DNA of 5,604 nucleotides. It comes from an uncultured Ruminococcus sp. Lineage in GTDB: Bacteria > Bacillota > Clostridia > Oscillospirales > CAG-272. The position numbers and the translations under genes were made by a program. Shown one piece after another: positions 1 to 5,604 of the stretch (within the stretch, counting starts at the first letter, position 1; the number at the start of each line of letters is the position of its first letter). The notes under the pieces were generated by a model. The model was not told the DNA's origin. It worked only from the letters and a program-made list of their open reading frames with translations, and ran no database searches. The DNA lies in NCBI GenBank assembly GCA_902796505.1, contig CADBPA010000227.1:1-5604 (forward strand), read 5' to 3'.

Positions 1-912
1 GCGGATGATCTGCACGCGCTCCTGCGCCGCCCAAGCCGCCGGGCTTTCGGGGATCACGCAGCTCTCGTCCAGCGGATGATAGGCGTAGTAATCGTCCACC
101 CGCGCGCCGTTGCCGCAGGCCTTGCAGCGAATGAGATCGCCCTCGGCTTCCATCTGATACTCCGCGCCGCAGCGCGGACAGCGATAGCAGAGATGGTCGA
201 GGTTTTTACAGGCGTCGCCGCGCATCTTCCAGCGGATCTTTTTCTCCTTCTGCCAAGCGTACTCGTCGTGGCGGAAGGCCTCGTTGATCTTTCCGTCGAT
301 CTCCTCTACCGAGAGGCTTGCGAGGTCCTCCGGCGAGAAGAGGAGCGAGAGCTTTGCGTAGGTCTCGCCGTACCGCTCGTCGAGGCAGACCTTTGTATTC
401 TGCAGATACTGCCCGCGCAGTTCGAGAAAATAGACCGGAATGCCGAGCTTCTTGAAAAGTCCGCCGGTATAGGGGACGATCGGCTTCGGCGTACCGTCGT
501 TGGTGGCGAGGCCTTCGGGCGCGAGCGCGACGCATCCGCCCTGGCGGAGTATCGAAAGAATCGCTTTCGTGCCGCCGACGTCGTTCACGTACTGCTTTTT
601 CGGCAGGACGTTGTTGAGTTTGAAAACGGTATGCAGGTGCGAGCGGAAAAACTCGTTGTAGCCTGCGAGGATGTTGACGCGCCGGGGATAGCACGCCCCC
701 GTCACGTACATATGGTCGATGCGCGAGAGGTGGTTGAAGATGACGAAGCAGGGACCTTTGCACTTGCTGATATCGTCGACGATCTCATAGTGCGCGCGGT
801 ATTTGCGCCCGACGATCTTCGTCATCAGAAAGTAGTAGACCCAGTAGAGGATGCGGTTGGCGGGGCGGTATTTGCGTTCGGAAAGTTCTTTGCGAAGGTC
901 AGGTTTCTTCAT
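1..912 (-). CDS. PlsC-type acyltransferase with a cysteine-rich zinc-ribbon-like insert, 3' end outside window
   Basis: The frame is open from the ATG at 910-912 to the left edge, 304 codons with no stop, so the C-terminus is missing. Such acyltransferases move a fatty acyl group to glycerol-3-phosphate, lysophosphatidate or another hydroxyl acceptor at the inner membrane face. A hydrophobic stretch RILYWVYYFLM lies at 20-30. The catalytic HX4D motif is seen as NHLSRID (H61, D66), followed by APEGLATNDG at 131-140 in place of the usual PEG-T/S-R-S acceptor motif, then KKLGIPVYF at about 153-161. After the acyltransferase core comes a cluster with C242, C245, C248 and then C263, C266, which reads as a rubredoxin or zinc-ribbon-like CXXC pair set. 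That part is unusual against plain 200-250 residue PlsC proteins. The ribosome site is weak (AAAGAG). It lies 76 bases after the ACT gene, so operon membership is plausible but uncertain. Acyl acceptor unknown. Confidence 0.85.
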   Translation of the reverse strand, partial: MKKPDLRKELSERKYRPANRILYWVYYFLMTKIVGRKYRAHYEIVDDISKCKGPCFVIFNHLSRIDHMYVTGACYPRRVNILAGYNEFFRSHLHTVFKLNNVLPKKQYVNDVGGTKAILSILRQGGCVALAPEGLATNDGTPKPIVPYTGGLFKKLGIPVYFLELRGQYLQNTKVCLDERYGETYAKLSLLFSPEDLASLSVEEIDGKINEAFRHDEYAWQKEKKIRWKMRGDACKNLDHLCYRCPRCGAEYQMEAEGDLIRCKACGNGARVDDYYAYHPLDESCVIPESPAAWAAQERVQIIR

Positions 913-926
913 CGGTGTCTCTTTCT

Positions 927-959
927 GCGCTTTCGCGCTTTGAAATGGGGAACGCGCGA
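927..959 (-). repeat. Overlapping small inverted repeats before the acyltransferase gene
   Basis: Within the 76-base gap, the minus strand holds TCGCGC (954-959) and its reverse complement GCGCGA (933-938) around a 15-base loop. The second arm also belongs to GCGC-GAAA-GCGC (927-938), a four-pair stem capped by a GNRA-type tetraloop. The two structures share bases and exclude each other. No T-run follows, so it is not an intrinsic terminator. In GC-rich DNA such short stems often arise by chance. Confidence 0.3.
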
Positions 960-988
960 GGGAAAACAGGATCACAAGGACAAAAAAC

Positions 989-1411
989 TCAGGCAAGGTC
1001 CTCCGGGGAAGGCTCCGCCATCCCGTGTTCGCGCAGGATCGCGTCGGCACGCGCGGTGTCCGACGTCTGCAGGCTCATGACGGCGCGGCGGCCGCTGCCG
1101 GAGGAGGCGTACATATATTCGACGTTGATCCCCGCCTCGCCGAGGCAGGAGAGGACGGTCAGCATTCCGCCCGGCGTATCGTCCATCGAGACGGCGAGAA
1201 CGTCGGTCAGACGAACGACGAGTCCGAGATCGGAAAGCACCCGCCGCCCTTCCTCCGGACGGTCGGCGATCAGGCGAAGGATGCCGAATTCGGCGGTGTC
1301 CGCCAGAGAAAGCGCGCGGATATTGACGCCGTTTTTCGCAAGCGAATCGGCGGCGCAGAGAAGGTATCCCGGCTTATTTTCCAAGAAAACAGACAACTGT
1401 TTGATAACCAT
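989..1411 (-). CDS. Tandem ACT-domain protein, probable amino acid-binding regulator
   Basis: The 140-residue product consists of two ACT modules and nothing else. The first (about 1-68) opens VIKQLSVFLENKPGYL and contains NGVNIRALSLADT at 27-39. The second (about 70-135) contains DDTPGGML at 77-84 and EAGINVEYMYA at 92-102. The glycine-turn segments ENKPG and DTPGG occupy the usual ligand-loop position of ACT domains, which bind amino acids at domain interfaces. No catalytic or DNA-binding domain is present, so it probably acts by binding a ligand or another protein. Proteins of this architecture commonly sit beside iorAB and paaK genes, which fits a sensor of aromatic amino acids; that role is inference. 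I prefer the ATG at 1409-1411, with GAGGAA nine bases upstream and an N-terminus matching relatives. An in-frame ATG at 1418-1420 would add three residues (MQT) but places the ribosome site almost against the start. It follows the ligase gene by 22 bases. Confidence 0.9.
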   Translation of the reverse strand: MVIKQLSVFLENKPGYLLCAADSLAKNGVNIRALSLADTAEFGILRLIADRPEEGRRVLSDLGLVVRLTDVLAVSMDDTPGGMLTVLSCLGEAGINVEYMYASSGSGRRAVMSLQTSDTARADAILREHGMAEPSPEDLA

Positions 1412-1420
1412 TGTTTGCAT

Positions 1421-1426
1421 TTCCTC
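1421..1426 (-). promoter_or_regulatory. Ribosome binding site of the ACT-domain gene
   Basis: The minus strand reads GAGGAA nine bases before the ATG at 1409-1411, and directly next to the alternative ATG at 1418-1420. The spacing favours the inner start. Confidence 0.55.
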
Positions 1427-1433
1427 GCTTTTT

Positions 1434-2744
1434 TCAGATTTTCCCGGCGCGCAGGTCCAGCACGCGCTTGGCTTTTCCTTCGCTCCGTTCGAGCGAATTC
1501 GGGTTGACGAGGCGCACCTTCGCGCCGATGCCGAGGGTGGAGCGGAGCTGTTCGGTGATGCGGCGCTCGAAGGTCTCGATCATACGGACGTTATCCGAGA
1601 AGAAGCTTTCGGACATTTCGACTTCCACCTCGAAGGTGTCGGTGTTGTTGACGCGGTCGACGACGATGCGGTAGTTCGGCGTGATCTCTCCGCCGGAGAC
1701 GGCGAGCAGGACCTCCTCGATCTGGGAGGGAAAGACGTTGACGCCGCGGATGATCAGCATATCGTCGGTCCGCCCGGCGGGCTTCGCCATGCGGATATGC
1801 GTTCTGCCGCAACGGCATCGCTCCGGGATCAGCCGGCAGACGTCGCGCGTGCGATAGCGGATGACCGGAAAAGCCTCCTTGGTGAGCGAGGTGAAGACCA
1901 GCTCGCCGGACTCGCCCGGCGGAAGCTGACGGCCGGTATCGGGATCGATGATCTCGACGAGGAAGTGATCCTCCCAGACGTGCATGCCCGACTGTTCGGG
2001 GCATTCGCAGGCGACGCCGGGGCCCATCACCTCGGAAAGGCCGTAGATATCATACGCCTTGATGCCGAGCTTTGCCTCGATCTCTGCGCGCATCTTTTCG
2101 CTCCACGGCTCTGCGCCGAACACGCCGACGCGGAGTTTCAGCCGATCGCGCACGCCGAGTTTTTCGATCTCCTCGGCAAGATACATCGCGTAGGAGGGGG
2201 TGCAGCAGAGGACGGTCGCGCCGAAGTCGATCATCGTGCGGATCTGATTCTGCGTATTGCCGGAGGAGATCGGAATGACCGTCGCGCCGACGCGCTGTGC
2301 GCCGCCGTGAACGCCGAAGCCGCCGGTGAAAAGCCCGTACCCGAAGGAGATCTGAACGACGTCCGCTTTTCCGACGCCGATCGCCGTCAGCATCCGCGCG
2401 ATGCACTCCTCCCACATCGAAAGGTCGTTTTCGGTATATCCGACGACGATGCGCCGCCCGGTCGTTCCGGAGGAGGCGTGCAGGCGGACGACCTGTTCCA
2501 TCGGTACGGCAAAGAGCCCGTAGGGATAGTAATCGCGCAGATCGCTCTTATAGGAGAACGGAAGTTTTCCGAGATCCTCCACTCCCCGCACGTCCTCCGG
2601 GCGGATTCCCGCCTCGTCCATACGGCGGCGGAAACATTCGACGTTTTCGTAGCTGCGGCGGACGGTCTCTCTCAGCCGCTCCGACTGAAGTTTGCGCAGC
2701 TGCTCTTCGGAGAGCGTTTCGTTTTTTTCGTCAAAGTATGGCAT
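1434..2744 (-). CDS. paaK: Phenylacetate-CoA ligase family protein (PaaK type, AMP-forming)
   Basis: PaaK-type ligases join phenylacetate or related arylacetates to CoA with ATP cleavage to AMP and pyrophosphate. The 436-residue product matches the usual length of about 430-440. Visible motifs in order: the phosphate-binding loop LHASSGTTGRR at 88-98, a PSYAMYLAEE stretch at 183-192, the adenylate motif YGLSEVMGPG at 234-243, GESGELVFTSLT at 277-288, YRTRD at 297-301, GRTDDMLIIRGVNVFPSQIE at 324-343, and a C-terminal SEGKAKRV at 421-428 carrying the likely catalytic lysine. A C-R-C-G-R-T-H segment at 310-316, common in this family, follows the hinge. The start is the ATG at 2742-2744, preceded by AGGGAAGG; a TTG at 2775-2777 would add 11 residues but has no ribosome site. 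Next to iorAB it most likely interconverts the free arylacetate and the arylacetyl-CoA made or used by that enzyme. Ligase family is secure; exact aryl substrate is inferred from context. Confidence 0.94.
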   Translation of the reverse strand: MPYFDEKNETLSEEQLRKLQSERLRETVRRSYENVECFRRRMDEAGIRPEDVRGVEDLGKLPFSYKSDLRDYYPYGLFAVPMEQVVRLHASSGTTGRRIVVGYTENDLSMWEECIARMLTAIGVGKADVVQISFGYGLFTGGFGVHGGAQRVGATVIPISSGNTQNQIRTMIDFGATVLCCTPSYAMYLAEEIEKLGVRDRLKLRVGVFGAEPWSEKMRAEIEAKLGIKAYDIYGLSEVMGPGVACECPEQSGMHVWEDHFLVEIIDPDTGRQLPPGESGELVFTSLTKEAFPVIRYRTRDVCRLIPERCRCGRTHIRMAKPAGRTDDMLIIRGVNVFPSQIEEVLLAVSGGEITPNYRIVVDRVNNTDTFEVEVEMSESFFSDNVRMIETFERRITEQLRSTLGIGAKVRLVNPNSLERSEGKAKRVLDLRAGKI

Positions 2745-2747
2745 AAT

Positions 2748-2755
2748 CCTTCCCT
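2748..2755 (-). promoter_or_regulatory. Ribosome binding site of the paaK-type gene
   Basis: The minus strand reads AGGGAAGG, ending three bases before the ATG at 2742-2744; pairing through the AGGG half gives a normal spacing. The upstream TTG candidate at 2775-2777 is preceded only by an A-rich stretch, so this site supports the shorter protein. Confidence 0.6.
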
Positions 2756-2792
2756 GTATGTAAGCAATTGTTTGCAAATCATGTTTTTTCGG

Positions 2793-3368
2793 TCACGCTT
2801 TGGCGTAGCCGAGTTCAAAAGCTTTCCGATTGACGTCGAGAAATTTCGGCGGAACGGTGGTGCGGATCGTATCGAGCCAGACCTCTTTCGGGATATCGGT
2901 CTGCTTTGCCATCAGCCCGATCAGCACGACGTTGACCGCCTTGATGCTCCCCGCCTCTTCGGCGAGAGCCAAAGCGTCGATCGCCGTCACGTCCGCGACG
3001 GCGGAAAGCTTCTCTTCGATCCTTTCGGGGTACTGCATCGCCCCGGTGATGACCGGCATCGGATCCATCTTCTGCCGGTTAACGAGGATCTTGCCGCCGG
3101 GTTTGAGCCACGGGAGCGCGCGATAGGCTTCGAGCAGTTCAAAGGCGAGGATAACGTCCGCGCCGCCGCGATCGATGATCGGAGAATACACCCGGTCGCC
3201 GTAGCGGACGTAGGTGACGACCGATCCGCCGCGCTGGCTCATTCCGTGGACTTCGGAGACCTTGACGTCGTAGCCGAGACGGATGACGGCGCCTCCGAGG
3301 ATGCGGCTGGCGAGCAGTGTTCCCTGCCCTCCGACGCCGACGATCATAATGCTTCTGGTTTCCTTCAT
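2793..3368 (-). CDS. iorB: Indolepyruvate:ferredoxin oxidoreductase, beta subunit
   Basis: This is the small partner of IorA, corresponding to the gamma domain of pyruvate:ferredoxin oxidoreductases; together they form the complete two-subunit enzyme. The 191-residue product has the family's signature regions: IMIVGVGGQGTLLASRILG at 7-25, VKVSEVHGMSQRGGSV at 35-50, and the SPII...GGADVILAFE stretch at about 62-78. It carries no cysteine clusters, as expected, since the iron-sulfur clusters sit in IorA. I chose the ATG at 3366-3368 over an in-frame ATG at 3393-3395. The later one follows a near-perfect AAAGGAGGG site by 9 bases and puts the conserved beta strand at the N-terminus, whereas the earlier start would add nine residues encoded by the end of iorA. 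The gap to the iorA stop is one base. It ends in TGA at 2793-2795, with 48 bases before the ligase gene. Confidence 0.96.
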   Translation of the reverse strand: MKETRSIMIVGVGGQGTLLASRILGGAVIRLGYDVKVSEVHGMSQRGGSVVTYVRYGDRVYSPIIDRGGADVILAFELLEAYRALPWLKPGGKILVNRQKMDPMPVITGAMQYPERIEEKLSAVADVTAIDALALAEEAGSIKAVNVVLIGLMAKQTDIPKEVWLDTIRTTVPPKFLDVNRKAFELGYAKA

Positions 3369-3369
3369 A

Positions 3370-5121
3370 TCAGTCGCCCTCCTTTCCGATCGCACCGAAC
3401 GGACAGACGTTCTGACAAAGTCCGCAGCCGTTGCACTGCGCGCGGTCGATGCGGATCGCGCCGCTTCCGGGATCCCGGCTGATCGCCGGGCAGCCGAGCT
3501 TCATGCACATGCCGCACCTGCGGCATTTTTCGGCGTCCACCGAGGCGCACCCGGAATATTTCACGCTTTTGAGCAGCGCGCAGGGGCGCTGGGCGATGAT
3601 GACCGACGGCTCGTCGGCGGCGATCTCCCGACGCACGACCTGCTCGAACTCCTTCACGTCGAACGGATCGGCGACCGTCACGCGGTCGATGCCCACGCCG
3701 CGGCAGAGGGTGATGAGGTCGATCTGACGCGTCGGCTCTTTGCGGATGGTCAGCCCGGTGGTCGGGTTGTCCTGATGCCCGGTCATACCGGTGATCGAGT
3801 TATCGAGGATGATGACGGTGTTGATCCCTTTATTATAGACGATGTCGATGAGTCCGGTGATGCCCGAATGAATGAAGGTCGAATCGCCGATGACCGAGAC
3901 AAGCTTGTGCGCAAATTCCTTCCCGCGCACCTTCGCCATGCCGTGCGCCGCGCTGATCGACGCGCCCATACAGATCGTCGTATCGACCGAGGAGAGCGGC
4001 GCCGCCGCGCCGAGCGTATAGCATCCGATGTCGCCCGAGACGGTAAGACCGAGTTTTTTCAGCACGTAAAAGGTGCCTCTGTGAGGGCAGCCGGGACACA
4101 TGACCGGCGGCCTGCCGGGGATGGTTTCTTCGACGGCGACGGACGGCGCGGGATCTTCGCCGAGGATCGCTTTGCGGATGCCGTTCGGCGTATATTCGCC
4201 GAGAAGTGTAAAGATTTGTTTACCGATCACGTCGATTCCCGCCGCGCGGCAGGCGTCCTCAAGGAACGGATCGAGCTCCTCGATGACGTAAACTTTTTCG
4301 CATTTTCCGGCGAAATCCCGGAGGAGTTCTTCCGGGAGCGGAAAGACCATACCGAGTTTTAAGTAGTTGACGCGGTCGCCGAGCGCCTCCTTCGCGTAGT
4401 CGTAGCAGATGCCGGCGGTGATCACGCCGATTTTTCCGCCGTTGTCCTCTGCGCGGTTGAGCGGCGAAGTTTTCGCATAGGTTTTGAGCCTTTGCGTCCG
4501 CCCCTCGACGATCACGTGTTTTTTGATCGCGAACGCCGGCATCATCACGTTTTTGGCGATATTCTTTTCATAATCTTTCAGCGGATGATCCTCGCGCCCG
4601 CCGATCTCCACAAGGCTCTGCGAATGCGAGACGCGGGTGGAGAGCCGGAGAAAGACCGGGGTGTCAAATTCCTCCGAAAGGTCGAACGCCGCTTTGGTGA
4701 AGGCGAGGCATTCGGCGGAATCCGAGGGTTCGAGCATCGGGATCTTCGCCGCGCGCGCGTAATGCCGGGAGTCCTGCTCGTTCTGCGAGGAGTGCATCCC
4801 CGGATCGTCCGCCACGACGAACACCGCGCCGCCGCCCACGCCGATATAACTGTCGGTAAAGACCGGATCCGCCATCACGTTCAGCCCGACGTGCTTGCAG
4901 CAGGTCATCGCGCGCCCTCCGGCGATCGCGGCGCCGATCGCGGCTTCCGCCGCGACCTTTTCGTTCGGCGCCCATTCGACGAATACCTCCTCTTCGGGGT
5001 AGGTCGCCATGCACTCGGTGATCTCGGTGCTGGGCGTCCCCGGATAGGAGGAGACGAAGCGAACGCCGGCTTCGTACGCGCCCTGCGCGACGGCGGCGTT
5101 GCCGAGAAGTAATTTCTTCAT
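3370..5121 (-). CDS. iorA: Indolepyruvate:ferredoxin oxidoreductase, alpha subunit (TPP and 2x 4Fe-4S)
   Basis: This is the catalytic subunit of the cytoplasmic, oxygen-sensitive enzyme that interconverts aryl pyruvates (indolepyruvate, phenylpyruvate, hydroxyphenylpyruvate) plus CoA with arylacetyl-CoA, CO2 and reduced ferredoxin. The 583-residue product is close to full length for the family. The N-terminal 2-oxoacid:acceptor oxidoreductase domain has SSYPGTPSTEI at 24-34 and EWAPNEKVAAEAAIG at 49-63. A middle domain covers about 225-315. The thiamine-diphosphate domain has MCPGCPHRG at 341-349, GDIGCYTLGA at 363-372 and a GDS...N cofactor motif running from G412-D413 to N441. The C-terminus carries two ferredoxin-like cysteine sets, C533/C536/C539/C544 (spacing 2-2-4) and C563/C566/C569/C573 (spacing 2-2-3). 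The ATG at 5119-5121 has AGAAAGG at a 10-base spacing. Its last codons contain the iorB ribosome site, so the two genes are probably translationally coupled. No damage is seen. The preferred aryl pyruvate cannot be told from sequence. Confidence 0.97.
   Translation of the reverse strand: MKKLLLGNAAVAQGAYEAGVRFVSSYPGTPSTEITECMATYPEEEVFVEWAPNEKVAAEAAIGAAIAGGRAMTCCKHVGLNVMADPVFTDSYIGVGGGAVFVVADDPGMHSSQNEQDSRHYARAAKIPMLEPSDSAECLAFTKAAFDLSEEFDTPVFLRLSTRVSHSQSLVEIGGREDHPLKDYEKNIAKNVMMPAFAIKKHVIVEGRTQRLKTYAKTSPLNRAEDNGGKIGVITAGICYDYAKEALGDRVNYLKLGMVFPLPEELLRDFAGKCEKVYVIEELDPFLEDACRAAGIDVIGKQIFTLLGEYTPNGIRKAILGEDPAPSVAVEETIPGRPPVMCPGCPHRGTFYVLKKLGLTVSGDIGCYTLGAAAPLSSVDTTICMGASISAAHGMAKVRGKEFAHKLVSVIGDSTFIHSGITGLIDIVYNKGINTVIILDNSITGMTGHQDNPTTGLTIRKEPTRQIDLITLCRGVGIDRVTVADPFDVKEFEQVVRREIAADEPSVIIAQRPCALLKSVKYSGCASVDAEKCRRCGMCMKLGCPAISRDPGSGAIRIDRAQCNGCGLCQNVCPFGAIGKEGD
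3377..3385 (-). promoter_or_regulatory. Ribosome binding site of iorB inside the end of iorA
   Basis: The minus strand reads AAAGGAGGG here, nine bases before the ATG at 3366-3368. These bases also encode the last residues of IorA (K-E-G before the final D and stop). The site decides the iorB start and implies that ribosomes finishing iorA re-initiate at iorB, which would keep the two subunits in balance. Confidence 0.85.
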
Positions 5122-5131
5122 AATATGATAA

Positions 5132-5138
5132 CCTTTCT
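5132..5138 (-). promoter_or_regulatory. Ribosome binding site of iorA
   Basis: The minus strand reads AGAAAGG, ten bases before the iorA ATG, in the 28-base gap after the acyl-CoA synthetase stop. The gap is too short and lacks a hairpin with a T-run, so no terminator or separate strong promoter is evident between the two genes. Confidence 0.55.
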
Positions 5139-5149
5139 TTGCAAAAAGA

Positions 5150-5604
5150 TCATTTCAGGTCGATGCCGTTCTGCTGTGCGACGACGCTTTCGCCGCAGTA
5201 GATCTCGCGCAGTTTCGGTTTTTCGATCTTGCCGGTGGGGTTTCTCGGAACGGTGGCGAAGATGATCTTGCGCGGGCGTTTGTAGCGCGGCAGATCCGAG
5301 CAGAATTCGTTCACCTGCTCCTCGGTCAGGCGGTGTCCCTCCTTGACCTCGATGACGGCGGCGGCGATCTCGCCGAGCCGATCGTCCTTCAAGCCGATGA
5401 CGGCGACGTCCTTGATATGCTCGTTCTTGCGCAAAAAGTCCTCGATCTGCACCGGGTAGAGGTTTTCGCCGCCGGTGATGATGACGTCCTTTTTGCGGTC
5501 GACGAGGAAGATGAAGCCGTCCGCGTCCTCCATCGCCATATCTCCGGTGAGCAGCCAATCGCCGTGCAGGATCTCGTCGGTGGCTTTGGGATCTTTATAG
5601 TAAC
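5150..5604 (-). CDS. AMP-forming acyl-CoA synthetase (ANL superfamily), C-terminal part, 5' end outside window
   Basis: Enzymes of this family activate a carboxylic acid with ATP to an acyl-AMP and then transfer the acyl group to CoA. About 150 residues are visible, from YYKDPKATDE to the TGA at 5150-5152; the frame stays open to the right edge, so the N-terminal ATP-binding core and the true start lie outside. In order I see the W-L-L-TGD motif (5540-5557), the hinge motif DRKKD followed by GGENLYP (about 5450-5500), and near the end PTGKIEKPKLR. The lysine of PTGK (codon 5228-5230) matches the family's catalytic lysine of the C-terminal domain. Substrate cannot be read from this end; medium-chain or aromatic acids are possible. 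It lies 28 bases upstream of iorA on the same strand, so co-transcription is likely. An internal ATG at 5537-5539 is not the start, because conserved sequence continues upstream of it. Family assignment is firm; substrate is unknown. Confidence 0.93.
   Translation of the reverse strand, partial: YYKDPKATDEILHGDWLLTGDMAMEDADGFIFLVDRKKDVIITGGENLYPVQIEDFLRKNEHIKDVAVIGLKDDRLGEIAAAVIEVKEGHRLTEEQVNEFCSDLPRYKRPRKIIFATVPRNPTGKIEKPKLREIYCGESVVAQQNGIDLK

Noticed and set aside
206..763. 185-codon minus-strand open frame in a second frame
   Set aside because: It overlaps the acyltransferase gene in another frame and is Arg/Pro-rich, typical of a frame-shadow in GC-rich DNA.
76..1080. 334-codon plus-strand open frame
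   Set aside because: It lies opposite the acyltransferase gene, whose catalytic motifs and cysteine cluster are clear; no family features appear in the plus-strand product.
2764..2775. GCAA-ACAA-TTGC stem between iorB and the ligase gene as a terminator
   Set aside because: Only four base pairs, AT-rich, and no T-run follows; too weak to stop transcription.
2745..2777. TTG start adding 11 residues to the PaaK-type ligase
   Set aside because: No ribosome site precedes it, while the ATG at 2742-2744 has AGGGAAGG upstream and gives the normal family length.
915..3482. Long plus-strand open frame as a real gene
   Set aside because: It crosses four well-supported minus-strand genes, its translation is rich in Arg, Asp and Ala with no recognisable motif, and it follows from codon bias of the opposite strand.
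3283..4362. 359-codon plus-strand open frame
   Set aside because: Antisense to iorA and the start of iorB; low-complexity Arg/Asp/Ala composition and no motif.
4492..5112. 206-codon plus-strand open frame
   Set aside because: Antisense to the conserved N-terminal domain of iorA, with no ribosome site or family features that I can see.
1..5604. CRISPR arrays, tRNA or rRNA genes, insertion sequences, phage or toxin-antitoxin genes
   Set aside because: No regularly spaced repeats, no terminal inverted repeats or transposase motifs, and almost every base is taken by six metabolic genes; nothing supports such elements.

Overview
The window is GC-rich (by eye near 58-60%) and densely coded. All six supported genes lie on the minus strand and are read from right to left. 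Anaerobic ferredoxin-dependent 2-oxoacid chemistry, short gaps, strong AGGAGG-type ribosome binding sites and the mix of gene families suggest an anaerobic Bacillota, probably a GC-rich gut- or rumen-type clostridium. That placement is an inference; there is no rRNA or other marker gene here.

Layout in transcription order: (1) 5604-5150, the C-terminal part of an AMP-forming acyl-CoA synthetase, cut by the right edge; (2) 5121-3370, iorA, the alpha subunit of indolepyruvate:ferredoxin oxidoreductase; (3) 3368-2793, iorB, its beta subunit, one base after the iorA stop; (4) 2744-1434, a PaaK-type phenylacetate-CoA ligase; (5) 1411-989, a small tandem ACT-domain protein; (6) 912-1, a PlsC-type acyltransferase with a zinc-ribbon-like cysteine cluster, cut by the left edge. 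No gap exceeds 76 bases and no intrinsic terminator is visible, so genes 1-5, and perhaps 6, could form one transcript. The operon promoter would lie beyond the right edge.

How the genes fit together: IorAB interconverts an aryl pyruvate, CoA and oxidised ferredoxin with an arylacetyl-CoA, CO2 and reduced ferredoxin. The PaaK-type ligase interconverts arylacetate and arylacetyl-CoA using ATP. Together they can run oxidatively, as aromatic amino acid fermentation, or reductively, as arylacetate assimilation into Phe, Tyr or Trp. The ACT protein is a plausible aromatic amino acid sensor. The partial synthetase adds a second CoA ligase from a different branch of the same superfamily. The acyltransferase has no obvious link to the pathway.

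The gene complement looks like a known type of metabolic cluster rather than a new system. The points most worth a second look are the two unlike ligases around iorAB, the ACT sensor, and the acyltransferase with its cysteine-rich insert. Three starts were moved inward from the longest open frame (iorB, the PaaK-type ligase, ACT) on ribosome-site and family grounds.
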